Source of the DNA: Mediterraneibacter gnavus ATCC 29149
GTDB taxonomy: Bacteria > Bacillota > Clostridia > Lachnospirales > Lachnospiraceae
Assembly: GCF_008121495.1 (NCBI RefSeq)
Contig: NZ_CP043051.1
Span: 3,098,683-3,162,682, forward strand
Length of the DNA stretch: 64,000 bases
Reading direction: 5' to 3'
The position numbers were made by a program, and so were the translations under genes. The notes beneath the pieces are model-generated. The model worked only from the letters and a program-made list of their open reading frames with translations. It did not search any database and had not been told where the DNA came from. Each line of letters opens with the position of its first letter. The first letter of the stretch is position 1. Positions 35,312 through 43,955 of this stretch are shown here, piece after piece.

Positions 35312-37894
35312 AATTCCTGCAAATGACAGGAGTTTTCCGGCAGCCGCGCCTGGTGCATGGTAGGAAATTTCGATTTTGTGTTTTCCCTGTTTCAGCGGAA
35401 AGCCCAGGAATGCAGTATTTACTTTTTCATAAGATACGTTCTTGCCATCCACCAGGACTTCAAAATGAGAGTCATAAGGAATGGTTGTGATAAAATAACT
35501 TTTTTGATCAACCTGGATCGTTCCCTTGAGCTGATTGCCTTTGGAAGCATTTTTATCCGCGTGAAATTCAGACTGATATAGTGTTTCGTTTGAAGCCGGG
35601 TCCTGCCAGGTTCCCAGAGAAAGCTGCAGATTGGAAAGCTGGTAGCTTCCTTTTCCAAGGGTGAGGGAGATCTGCTGCTGCCCTTTTTCCAATGGAACCG
35701 CATACGTAAATGTTGTGTTGTGGTTATAGTAAATGTGCGATCTGGCACTTAATTTATTCCGTTCTTTTTCCAGTGTGATGGATACGTCAGAAGATGGCTT
35801 CTTGTTTTTTACATGAAATTGCAGGAATAAAACATGCTCCTGCTCATTTTGTCCGTTCTCATTCCAGTTCGGAAATAAGTCTGCAAGATTTAAATGAAGA
35901 ATCTCAGTCTGTTTTAATACTGCCGTTATGGTTTCGTCTGTTTGTGTCAGAGTGTTTCCGGTCTTTTGGAGAGCCGGAAGCGTCATTGTTCCGGATGTGA
36001 TCTTCAGACTGTCAGAATCCGGAGTCTCTTTTTGTCCGCCTTTTTCTACTACAGCATAATCTAAAAGTGTAGTCTGATTGTACGGAAACGGTAATGTATC
36101 ATAGGTCTGTTTATTTAGCAGCCGGTTCGTTGCATAGGCAATTGGTGATACATTGTCATTTTTCAGAACTTTCGTATTTCCGATTGTACAGTCCCATTGA
36201 TAGCCGGGAACATCCTCCTGGGTGATCAGATATTTGATGCCCATAAACCGTTGATAGACAGGATTTCTGGAAACAGACTGCATTAGAAAATTCCGATAGG
36301 GCTCTTCCAGTTCAAACGTCTTTGTCCGAAATTCCTGATAATCTGCATTATATACAGAAGAATACACAGAGCTGCTGTACTGTCCGGTGCTCCAGATGCG
36401 ATTGAGATCGGCAAACTCTTCTTTTGGGGTACCGATTTGTTCCATGCGGTAAAACTCTTGTTTTCGCGTGATAAATTCGGTTGCTTTTTTCGTTTCATAA
36501 TCCGCTATTTTCTGATAAAAACCGGAATCCAGCATCGTGTCTGCCTGTGTCTGGAAAGACTGATCGTAGATTCCAAGGAACAGGATTGGCGGGATCAAAA
36601 GGCACAAAACACTTCCGGTGCGAAGGGATTTTCTGTTTGTCTGAATCCCGAAACGAGTCAATTCATAAAAGAGCAGGTAGCATCCCGCCATGATGACGAC
36701 GTCCAGAGCAAGTAAGAATCGGCTGAAGGACGGCATGGATTCTGTGTTTCCGGTAAATATCAGTATGATCGTCAGAATATAAGGCAGAAGTCCGCGCCAG
36801 AGCGGGCGAGCTTCTTCCTGTTGTTTTTGCATATAGCAGGCGATCAGATAGCATAAAACCGGAAGAAACGGAATCAGAACCTTGTCCCGGATGTACAGTC
36901 CGCCATTGAGCAGATAAGAAAAGAACGGAATCGTCAGAATCAGGATCGTGCTCCAGATCAGGATCCGTTCTCCTCTTCTCTTCCAGGCAAGTCCGGCGAT
37001 CAAAACGGTCAGGATCAGTGTGGTCAGTCCGATTGCATAAGGATGATAAAGGATCGAGGATAATTTTACTGTAGGAATAAAAAGGGAAAGATCTGTCGGT
37101 GTTGTTTCCCCTTCTCTTCCGCCGTGCAAAGCCATTGCGGTTGGGACTAAAAAGAAGGCGCTTAAAAGAATCGCGGTCAGGATCGGACCTAAAAACCGGA
37201 TTCCGTCTCTGAGAAAATCAAGAAACCGGATTTTCTTTCCAAGCGAATCCTGCAGCATAAAGTATCGGTGCAGTCCGTATAAAATCAGGACCAGAATTCC
37301 GCCGATACTGAAGTAGAAGCTGGTCATGATCATCAAAAATACACCGGATAAATAGAGAAGCGGTTTTCCTTTTTCCAGGAAAGAATCCACACCCCAAAGA
37401 GCCATACACAGAAACGGCATATAATTGACAAACATAATCTGGTTGTAGGACTGAAAAATCATAGGTGCTGACAGCAAAAACAACAGTGCAGTCAGAAAGC
37501 TGACAGTCTGGGAGAACCCTCTTTTTATGAGCCAGAAGTAAAGCAATACAACTGCTGATGCAAGGCAGGTGAAGGATGCTGCAATCAGATAATCGCTCAT
37601 TTTCACAAAAGGAAGCAGATAGGACAACAAAAAAACAGGACTGTACAGTCCATAGTAGGCAAAGTTATAAATGTTCTGTCCTCCTCCGATGCCCGCTGCA
37701 AATTCCGGGAAGAAGTCTCCGGTGTCATAAAACTGCTGTCGGAAATAATCCGGAAATACGCTGTGCTGGCTGATCCAGTCTACTTTTGAGCCGAATACAC
37801 CATATCTCCCGCAAAATAACCAGCAGAAAAACAAAGTGAAAAGAATCAAAAGAAAAGGCATCCGCCATTGTTTGCATTTAGTGTTCGTATTCAT
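35240..37894 (-). CDS. yfhO: YfhO-family membrane protein
   Basis: Large polytopic protein of 884 residues: about twelve membrane helices to residue 420 with the extracytoplasmic motif NIYNFAYYGLYSPV, then a soluble extracytoplasmic domain and a last helix. By family knowledge YfhO acts with a CsbB/GtrB-type enzyme, flipping or transferring sugars from polyprenyl phosphate to teichoic acid. Its start overlaps the broken CsbB-like gene by 17 bp, so YfhO may now lack its sugar donor. Tail-to-tail overlap with the glycerate kinase gene is 72 bp. Confidence 0.88.
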   Translation of the reverse strand: MNTNTKCKQWRMPFLLILFTLFFCWLFCGRYGVFGSKVDWISQHSVFPDYFRQQFYDTGDFFPEFAAGIGGGQNIYNFAYYGLYSPVFLLSYLLPFVKMSDYLIAASFTCLASAVVLLYFWLIKRGFSQTVSFLTALLFLLSAPMIFQSYNQIMFVNYMPFLCMALWGVDSFLEKGKPLLYLSGVFLMIMTSFYFSIGGILVLILYGLHRYFMLQDSLGKKIRFLDFLRDGIRFLGPILTAILLSAFFLVPTAMALHGGREGETTPTDLSLFIPTVKLSSILYHPYAIGLTTLILTVLIAGLAWKRRGERILIWSTILILTIPFFSYLLNGGLYIRDKVLIPFLPVLCYLIACYMQKQQEEARPLWRGLLPYILTIILIFTGNTESMPSFSRFLLALDVVIMAGCYLLFYELTRFGIQTNRKSLRTGSVLCLLIPPILFLGIYDQSFQTQADTMLDSGFYQKIADYETKKATEFITRKQEFYRMEQIGTPKEEFADLNRIWSTGQYSSSVYSSVYNADYQEFRTKTFELEEPYRNFLMQSVSRNPVYQRFMGIKYLITQEDVPGYQWDCTIGNTKVLKNDNVSPIAYATNRLLNKQTYDTLPFPYNQTTLLDYAVVEKGGQKETPDSDSLKITSGTMTLPALQKTGNTLTQTDETITAVLKQTEILHLNLADLFPNWNENGQNEQEHVLFLQFHVKNKKPSSDVSITLEKERNKLSARSHIYYNHNTTFTYAVPLEKGQQQISLTLGKGSYQLSNLQLSLGTWQDPASNETLYQSEFHADKNASKGNQLKGTIQVDQKSYFITTIPYDSHFEVLVDGKNVSYEKVNTAFLGFPLKQGKHKIEISYHAPGAAAGKLLSFAGILICLFHLISGFQHSKQTSRRIEI

Positions 37895-38617
37895 AGTGTG
37901 TCCTCGTTTCCTCTTCGCTGGAATCTTTTAAAATAAAAATCGGCCGGTGTTTTGTCTCCAGATATGTCTTAGACAGGTACTGTCCTACAATTCCGGTACA
38001 TAAAAGCTGCACGCCACTTACCATAAAGATGATGCAGGCAAGAGAAGGCCATCCGGATACAGGGTCTCCCCAGATCAAGGTCCGTACGATGATCACGATG
38101 ATCATGACAAAAGAAACCAGACAGAACAAAAGTCCCAGTACAGATGCCAGTGACAATGGCGCCACAGAAAATCCGGTGATTCCTTCCATGGAATATACAA
38201 ACAGTTTTCTTAAAGACCACTTTGTCTCTCCGGCCCGGTCAGAACGTCTGGTTGCCACGCTGTCATACTCCTCTTCTAACAGAATTTTTACATCTTCGGC
38301 AGCAGTGACGGCGGATCCTGCAGATCTACATCCATGACTGCAACATAATCTCCGCCGGCATTGGAAAGACCGGCATAAATGGCTGCTTCTTTTCCAAAAT
38401 TACGGGAAAAAGAAAAGTATTTGCAGCGAGGATCTTTTTGGTGCAGCGCTTTCATTTCCAGCAGTGTATGATCAGTGGATCCATCGTCGATAACTAACAG
38501 TTCAAAGTCAATATTCTCCATTTGCTTCATAACGGGCTGCATTGCCTGATAATATACAGGCAGAGCCTCCTCTTCATTAAAGCATGGGATAATTACAGTA
38601 ATTGTTTCAGTTTTCAT
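37878..38617 (-). pseudogene. Broken CsbB/GtrB-like polyprenyl-phosphate glycosyltransferase
   Basis: The N-terminal part (38,288-38,617) is a family 2 glycosyltransferase start: VIIPCFNEEEALPVYYQ, LLVIDDGSTDHT and MDVDLQDPP. It stops at LLPKM because one base is missing in the next codon. The rest continues in another frame (37,878 to about 38,288): a KILLEEEYDSVATRR stretch runs directly into DRAGETKWSLRKLF, so about 65-70 residues normally between these are deleted. The two C-terminal membrane helices remain. Two independent lesions indicate an inactive gene. Confidence 0.82.
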
Positions 38618-38748
38618 ATTCTGTCTACCTCCTGGAAACGATGATACTGGTATTTTCTTAAAAAAATCCAAAAGCAAATCTTAAAAATGCTTAAGAAAAA
38701 TAGTATTTTTTTAAATTCGCTATAATATACACAGATCAAACAGCTTAA

Positions 38749-38967
38749 AATAGAAAAGAAAGGGATAAAAATATCCGGCAGGAGACAGCAAGCAGAAAGG
38801 CCAATCAGGATCTGAGCACTGCACTCCCCCATGATCTGCGTACACCGCTGACGATTTTGAATGGATATCTAGACCGGTGCCTGCAGAAAACATCCGATAT
38901 CAGAAATGAGCATATGCTGAGAGTTCCTATTACCAGTGCAGTCATGACTGTGAAAGAGGACATTTAA
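38749..38967 (+). pseudogene. Histidine kinase remnant (HisKA box)
   Basis: A short reading frame encodes NQDLSTALPHDLRTPLTILN, the H-box of a sensor kinase, then ends after about 45 residues. There is no ATPase domain. The fragment ends 25-30 bp before the left end of the ICE. Between 38,618 and 38,748 nothing else is seen. Confidence 0.65.
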
Positions 38968-38991
38968 TATTTTAGAGGTGGGAAAATCGTA

Positions 38992-39028
38992 TTTTTTGAG
39001 AAAAAAACACAATAAAAATCTGATTATC
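38992..39028. repeat. Left terminal inverted repeat of the ICE
   Basis: Reads TTTTTT then to TCTGATTATC. Aligned without gaps to the reverse complement of 63965-64000, about 29 of 36 positions match; TCTGATTATC is the perfect 10-bp core. Confidence 0.75.
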
Positions 39029-39076
39029 CGCTAAAACACAGTATCTATCAGCATTTTCAAGGAAACAAACACATCA

Positions 39077-39097
39077 ATTTACTACTTATTTACTACT
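39077..39097. repeat. Left integrase arm-type direct repeats (DR-2-like)
   Basis: ATTTACTACT occurs twice (39077-39086 and 39088-39097) with an 11-bp period. The same pair with the same period and orientation is at 63828-63848. In Tn916 such DR-2 repeats bind the integrase N-terminal domain. Confidence 0.75.
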
Positions 39098-39197
39098 AAC
39101 GAATGAGCCTTGATACGCAAGTTTTCCTAGATATGCAAAGATATGGTACAACACATCAGTATTGAAACAAGAAAAAATTGAATAACTTATAGACTAT

Positions 39198-39257
39198 GGA
39201 ACGCCTAACATGACGTTCCTTTTCTATTTCCAGCCGTTCTTATTGGACGGCTATTTT
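39198..39257 (+). promoter_or_regulatory. Tandem attenuator-like hairpins before the surface protein gene
   Basis: Hairpin 1: GGAACG (39198-39203) with CGTTCC (39214-39219), followed by TTTT. Hairpin 2: AGCCGTTC (39232-39239) with GGACGGCT (39245-39252), followed by ATTTTATTACCC. Both are terminator-like and lie just before AAAGGAG of the gene at 39288. No convincing promoter was found in 39,029-39,197; transcription may enter across the joined ends of the circular form. Confidence 0.55.
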
Positions 39258-39287
39258 ATTACCCAAAATGAAAGGAGCATTAGATTT

Positions 39288-42200
39288 ATGAAAAAGATGT
39301 TAAAACGATTGTGTACTGGCTTCTTAGCTCTTGCAACTGTCGTTACTACTTTACCGACGACACCCGTTCATGCAGAAAGCAAGCAATACTGGACGGAGTC
39401 AAAAGAGCGTGTCGGTATCGTTGAAAAAGTAATGAATGACGGTTCGATTGGTTCTACTTTTAACGAGGGACATTTGACCGTCGAGGGCGAGGACGCTTAC
39501 TGTATCGACATTAACACAGATTTTAGGAATGGCTACAAGACCAGAATTGACGCAAGCACCCGTATGAGTGCCGACCAGATAAGCGACGTTGCCTTATCTA
39601 TCGAATATGTGAAACAGTACACAGACAGCCACAGCGGAATAAGCAACAATCACGCCTACCTTTTAAGACAGCTTGTTGTCTGGCAGAGATTGAGCGTACA
39701 TCTTGGCTGGCAATGCGACAACGTGAGAGCTTCTTATGATGAAATTCCAAAGGCAACGCAGGACGAAGTTTTCTCTGGTGCAAGAGCCTTTGTCAAAGAA
39801 AATAAAGGACGTTATGAATGTGGCGGTTATATCTACTCTGGCGAGGGGCAGGAATTGGGGCAATTCTGGGCGAAGTTAAATATCGGAAATGCGAAACTTA
39901 AAAAGGCTACCAGTAATACCAGCATTACAGACGGTAACGGGAATTACTCTATCGCTGGTGCAACATACGGTGTCTTTTCTGATAAGAACTGCACGAAACA
40001 GCTTGCCACTCTTACGACTGATGAAAACGGAAATACAGATGTTGTAGAGGTAAAAGCAGGCACAGTCTATATCAAGGAATTATCCGCACCAGCAGGATAT
40101 AAAGTAGATAAAACTATATATTCCTTAAAAGTTGAAGCTGGAAAAACAGCGACTTTGAAAGTATCTGATACACCAAAAGTAACGGACACGTTGATTGAGC
40201 TTTTCAAGATTGATATGGAAACACAGAAAGACAATCCGCAGGGGAACGCTTCTCTAGCAGGTGCGGAATTTACATGGAAGTATTATGCAGGCTTCTATAA
40301 TAAAGACAATCTCCCTGCCGAAGCTACTCGTACATGGGTTACAAAGACAATCGCTGAAACAGACAGCGACGGGTCAACCCACTACATCACAAAATTTGCG
40401 GACGCATACAAAGTATCTGGCGATAGCTTCTATATGCAGGACGGTAAAGCGGTTCTTCCACTTGGAACGCTAACCGTTGAAGAAACAAAAGCTCCAAACG
40501 GATACTTGTTAGACGGTGCATATATGCAGGCTGGCGATAAGTCCGAACAGATAAAAGACTTATACCTTACACAGATTACCGAGGACGGCGACCTTGCCGT
40601 ATTATCTGGAAGTAACCAGTTTTCCGTATCAGATAAGGTTATCCGTGGCGGTGTGAAAATTCAGAAACGAGATTTAGAAACGGGCGATACCAAACCACAA
40701 GGAAGTGCAACTTTAAAAGATACTGCCTTTGACATCATTTCCTTAAATGATAATGCAGTATTGGTTGAGGGCAAGCTCTATAAGAAAAATGAAGTGGTAA
40801 AGACAATTCGTACCGATATTGAGGGTATCGCTTCTACTTCTGCTGACCTTTTACCTTATGGAAACTTCCGTATCGTTGAGAGCGAAGCACCAGACGGATA
40901 TTTGACAGACGGTGCAAAACCGATTGATTTTACAATCACAGAAAATGGAAAAATCGTGGACTTAACCGACGAAGCCCATTCTATCTATAATCAGATTAAG
41001 CGTGGAGATATTGAGGGTGTAAAAATCGGTGCAGGCACACACAAGCGTCTTGCTGATGTTCCTTTTAGGATCACAAGCAAGACAACGGGCGAAAATCATA
41101 TAGTTGTAACTGATGATAACGGGCAGTTTTCCACTTCTTCTGAATGGGCTTCGCATAAGCACAATACCAACGCAGGCAAGACCAGCGAGGACGGTGTGTG
41201 GTTTGGAACTTCTGAACCAGACGACAGCAAGGGTGCATTACCTTATGATACCTACATCATTGAAGAAATGCGTTGCGACAGTAACAAAGGCTTTGAACTT
41301 ATCCCACCTTTTGAAATCGTGGTATCAAGAAATAACCTTGTGATTGATTTAGGAACGTTGACTGATGAATACGAAAAAGAAATCTCTATCCATACCACAG
41401 CGACCAGCAAGGACGGCGAAAAAACTATCCTTGCAGGAAAAGAGGTAACAATCGTTGATACTGTCAAATTAAACGGGCTTACAAAAGGCACAAAGTATCA
41501 GTTGAAAGGTTGGCAGATGTTAAAGGAAGAAAACGCCGAGCTTATCATTGACGGGAAACGTGTAGAAAACGATTATACCTTTGTCGCTGATGATGAAGAA
41601 ATGAAAGTGGAAATTTCCTATATATTCAATGCGTCTGCTTTAGGTGGCAAGAACCTTGTTACCTTTGAAGAATTGTATGATTTCAGCAATCCAGACGAAC
41701 CCGTGAAAGTTGCGGAGCATAAAGACATTGAGGACGACGGGCAGACCGTACTTATCACAGAGCGTATCATCAAAATTCATACGACTGCTACCGATAAGGA
41801 CGGCAACAAAGAGCTTGAAGCTGGAAAAGAGGTAACAATCATTGATACCGTAACCTTAGAGGGCTTAGAAGTCGGTACACAGTACAAACTGGTGGGCTGG
41901 CAGATGTTGAAAAAAGAAAATGCCGAGCTTCTTATCAATGGGAAACGTGTGGAAAGTGATTACACTTTTACTGCTGACAGCGAAACTATGAAAGTGGAAG
42001 TTGCCTTTACCCTTGACGCTACTTCCCTTGACGGCAAACAGCTTGTAACTTTTGAAGAATTGTACGATTTAAGCAATCCAGACGATCCGAAGAAAGTTAC
42101 CGAGCATAAGGATATTGAGGATAAGGGACAGACGATTACCTTTAAGGAAAAGCCAAAAGAACCAGAGAAACCCGAAACACCACCGACACCAGAAAAGCCA

Positions 42201-42332
42201 AACAGACCGAGCGACAGTCCCAAAACGGGCGATAACACAAACCTTTACGGACTGCTTGCACTTCTTTTGACCTCTGGTGCTGGACTGGCAGGTATCTTCT
42301 TCTACAAACGCCGTAAAATGAAAAAATCATAA
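39288..42332 (+). CDS. Sortase-anchored surface protein with thioester, SpaA/CnaB and VaFE ester-bond domains
   Basis: Cell-wall adhesin of 1014 residues. A signal peptide (1-29) ends TTPVHA. Residues about 45-200 look like a thioester domain: Cys72 in DAYCID and Gln128 in LLRQLVVWQ are the expected cross-linking pair. Next are several SpaA/CnaB-type modules (about 205-690) with the ELSAPAGYKVD and ESEAPDGYL motifs. Then two VaFE repeats start near residues 700 and 829, each with HTTAT, LVTFEELYD and HKDIED-GQT, which form Thr-Gln ester bonds in this family. A Pro-rich segment leads to SPKTG (977-981), a membrane helix and a basic tail. The ATG at 39288 follows AAAGGAG. No sortase is encoded in the ICE. 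Confidence 0.88.
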   Translation: MKKMLKRLCTGFLALATVVTTLPTTPVHAESKQYWTESKERVGIVEKVMNDGSIGSTFNEGHLTVEGEDAYCIDINTDFRNGYKTRIDASTRMSADQISDVALSIEYVKQYTDSHSGISNNHAYLLRQLVVWQRLSVHLGWQCDNVRASYDEIPKATQDEVFSGARAFVKENKGRYECGGYIYSGEGQELGQFWAKLNIGNAKLKKATSNTSITDGNGNYSIAGATYGVFSDKNCTKQLATLTTDENGNTDVVEVKAGTVYIKELSAPAGYKVDKTIYSLKVEAGKTATLKVSDTPKVTDTLIELFKIDMETQKDNPQGNASLAGAEFTWKYYAGFYNKDNLPAEATRTWVTKTIAETDSDGSTHYITKFADAYKVSGDSFYMQDGKAVLPLGTLTVEETKAPNGYLLDGAYMQAGDKSEQIKDLYLTQITEDGDLAVLSGSNQFSVSDKVIRGGVKIQKRDLETGDTKPQGSATLKDTAFDIISLNDNAVLVEGKLYKKNEVVKTIRTDIEGIASTSADLLPYGNFRIVESEAPDGYLTDGAKPIDFTITENGKIVDLTDEAHSIYNQIKRGDIEGVKIGAGTHKRLADVPFRITSKTTGENHIVVTDDNGQFSTSSEWASHKHNTNAGKTSEDGVWFGTSEPDDSKGALPYDTYIIEEMRCDSNKGFELIPPFEIVVSRNNLVIDLGTLTDEYEKEISIHTTATSKDGEKTILAGKEVTIVDTVKLNGLTKGTKYQLKGWQMLKEENAELIIDGKRVENDYTFVADDEEMKVEISYIFNASALGGKNLVTFEELYDFSNPDEPVKVAEHKDIEDDGQTVLITERIIKIHTTATDKDGNKELEAGKEVTIIDTVTLEGLEVGTQYKLVGWQMLKKENAELLINGKRVESDYTFTADSETMKVEVAFTLDATSLDGKQLVTFEELYDLSNPDDPKKVTEHKDIEDKGQTITFKEKPKEPEKPETPPTPEKPNRPSDSPKTGDNTNLYGLLALLLTSGAGLAGIFFYKRRKMKKS

Positions 42333-42344
42333 GGCGGTAACGGT

Positions 42345-42545
42345 ATGAGAAAAGAAAAATCACGCTCTCCGCCGAAGTTGTCAAACGGCAGACTTCCGCT
42401 TATTCTGGCTTGTCTGCCAACAACCTGCAAGAACACGGATAGTCAAGGGTGCGTAAGCATTGATTTTACCCTTTACTATCTGTGGGATTGCTGGTACTTC
42501 CCAAACCGCCAGAATAAGAAATCACAATCAATTTATCAAAAATAG
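42345..42545 (+). CDS. Small Cys-rich ORF in orf24 position, uncertain
   Basis: 66 codons with an acceptable site (AAGGCGG) before the ATG, between the surface protein and orf23. The product has five Cys and many aromatic residues (LYYLWDCWYF) and no recognised domain. A perfect 11-bp inverted repeat encloses most of it, so the region may act as RNA rather than protein. Confidence 0.35.
   Translation: MRKEKSRSPPKLSNGRLPLILACLPTTCKNTDSQGCVSIDFTLYYLWDCWYFPNRQNKKSQSIYQK
42399..42518. repeat. Perfect 11-bp inverted repeat around a 98-nt loop
   Basis: CTTATTCTGGC (42399-42409) and GCCAGAATAAG (42508-42518) are exact reverse complements. They lie upstream of orf23 and could fold the leader of the transfer operon. 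Confidence 0.55.
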
Positions 42546-42566
42546 AAAGAAACGAGGTAAAACAAT

Positions 42567-42893
42567 ATGGAAATGAAATATGTCGTGCCAGATATGGTAC
42601 AGTCTTTTGGAACTCTTGAATTTGCAGGCGAAAGTGAGCCAGTCTTTGAAAGAGATAAAAATAACCGCAGGGTCTTAGCAAGACGAAGCTATAACCTTTA
42701 TTCTGACGTACAGAAAGGCGAAAATGTTGTGGTAGAAATTCCCGTGCAGGCTGGCGAAAAAAAGTTCAAGTATGAACAGAAAGTAAAACTTGTCAATCCG
42801 AAGTTATACGGCAGAGGTTATGCAATCGGGGATATGGGACATACCGATTATGTGTTAGTTGCTGATGATATTGTAGCAGTTGAAGAAAAGTAA
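42567..42893 (+). CDS. Tn916 Orf23-like protein (DUF961/YdcP)
   Basis: 108-residue soluble protein of the DUF961 family, found at the head of the transfer region of Tn916-type elements (YdcP in ICEBs1). In Tn916-family elements, proteins of this family have been proposed to aid DNA processing. TFGTLEFAG-like and VLARRSYNLYSDVQKGE blocks are shared with its neighbour. It precedes orf22 by 15 bp. Confidence 0.82.
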   Translation: MEMKYVVPDMVQSFGTLEFAGESEPVFERDKNNRRVLARRSYNLYSDVQKGENVVVEIPVQAGEKKFKYEQKVKLVNPKLYGRGYAIGDMGHTDYVLVADDIVAVEEK

Positions 42894-42908
42894 AGGAGTG
42901 AAGAATTT

Positions 42909-43292
42909 ATGAGATTATCAAACGGGTTTGTTATTGACAAAGAGAAAACATTTGGAGAATTAAAATTTACAGCGGTGCGTGATGTGTTCTTACAGAATGA
43001 GGACGGGACACCGAGTACCCAGCTTAAAAAGCGTATCTATGATTTGAAGTGCAGTTTGCATGGTGGAATTATCCCCGTGTCTGTACCGCCAGAAGTACCG
43101 TTAAGAGAATTTCCGTACAATGCAGTTGTGGAGCTTGTCAATCCAGTAGCCGATACGGTATCAAGAAAGACCTATACGGGTGCAGATGTGGACTGGTATG
43201 TAAAGGCAGAGGATATTGTATTGAAGAATAAAGGCAATCAAAACGTAGGCAGTCCACAGAACCATACACCGCAGGGACAGCCGAAAAAATAG
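42909..43292 (+). CDS. Tn916 Orf22-like protein (DUF961)
   Basis: 127-residue second member of the DUF961 pair, homologous to the preceding protein (KTFGELKF, KKRIYDLKCSLHGG, VELVNPVAD). The tail is polar and Gln/Pro-rich. AAAGGAG precedes the ATG. Exact role not established. Confidence 0.82.
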   Translation: MRLSNGFVIDKEKTFGELKFTAVRDVFLQNEDGTPSTQLKKRIYDLKCSLHGGIIPVSVPPEVPLREFPYNAVVELVNPVADTVSRKTYTGADVDWYVKAEDIVLKNKGNQNVGSPQNHTPQGQPKK

Positions 43293-43312
43293 GCTTGCTG
43301 AATAGATTTTCG

Positions 43313-43341
43313 TTGTAGCGGATATATAAAACTGTTATAAT
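43313..43341 (+). promoter_or_regulatory. Promoter of cassette gene 1
   Basis: TTGTAG (43313-43318), 17 bp, TATAAT (43336-43341), inside the transfer operon between orf22 and orf21. Confidence 0.65.
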
Positions 43342-43378
43342 ATGGGTATGAAAAATTTAATTATAAGGAGTGCTGTTT

Positions 43379-43864
43379 ATGATAAGAGCTATTATATTTG
43401 CTGTATTCGTTGTCCCTATTATATCTCTCGTATTAGATAAGACACAAAAAGCAACTAAAAAAGAAAAATTCACAAATACTGTTTTTGTATCACACGCCTA
43501 TCAAACAGTATGTCATATTTGTTCATTGATAATGGTAGGAATTGCAATAGCTTTAGGATTGTTCATGGGATTTGATAATACGGTGGGACACTCTGTTGTT
43601 TTTGCTATTTTTGTTCTATTGATTGAATTTTGTGCGTGGGCATTAAAAAGACATAAGGTAGTAATTGACGGAAATAATTTGCGTATTACTCCTGCTGTTG
43701 GAAGAACAAGAGAAATTTCATTTAATGATATTTCCCGTTGCACAGAAAAAGAGCAAATAGGATTGAAAATATTTGTAGGAAACAAAAAAATTTGTACAGT
43801 TTCTTGCGACTGTGTTGGATATAAAGAATTTCTTGAAATGTTAAAAGAGAAAAATTTACTCTAA
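43379..43864 (+). CDS. Cassette gene 1: small membrane protein with C-terminal PH-like region
   Basis: 161-residue protein not part of the classical Tn916 backbone. Membrane segments lie near residues 1-20, 40-60 and 70-90. The soluble C-terminus (VVIDGNNLRITPAVGRTREI onward) resembles a bacterial PH-like domain (DUF6560-type), a weak call. It has its own promoter, an AAGGAG eight bases before the ATG, and the terminator at 43899. It is more AT-rich than its neighbours, which suggests later insertion. Confidence 0.7.
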   Translation: MIRAIIFAVFVVPIISLVLDKTQKATKKEKFTNTVFVSHAYQTVCHICSLIMVGIAIALGLFMGFDNTVGHSVVFAIFVLLIEFCAWALKRHKVVIDGNNLRITPAVGRTREISFNDISRCTEKEQIGLKIFVGNKKICTVSCDCVGYKEFLEMLKEKNLL

Positions 43865-43898
43865 TACGTTTCGCCCAAATAAACAGTTATATTATTTT

Positions 43899-43929
43899 AG
43901 CAGTTAGTCTTAGGATTGACTGCTTTTTT
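43899..43929 (+). terminator. Terminator/attenuator before orf21
   Basis: AGCAGT (43899-43904) and ACTGCT (43919-43924) form the stem, followed by TTTTTT. The 31-nt unit differs by one base from the one at 47955-47985. Confidence 0.65.
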
Positions 43930-43955
43930 CATACCCAGAAAGGAGTGATTGATTT

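Noticed and set aside
41377..42140. CRISPR-like or tandem DNA repeat
   Set aside because: The repeat is a protein-level duplication of VaFE domains with divergent DNA; there are no short spacers.
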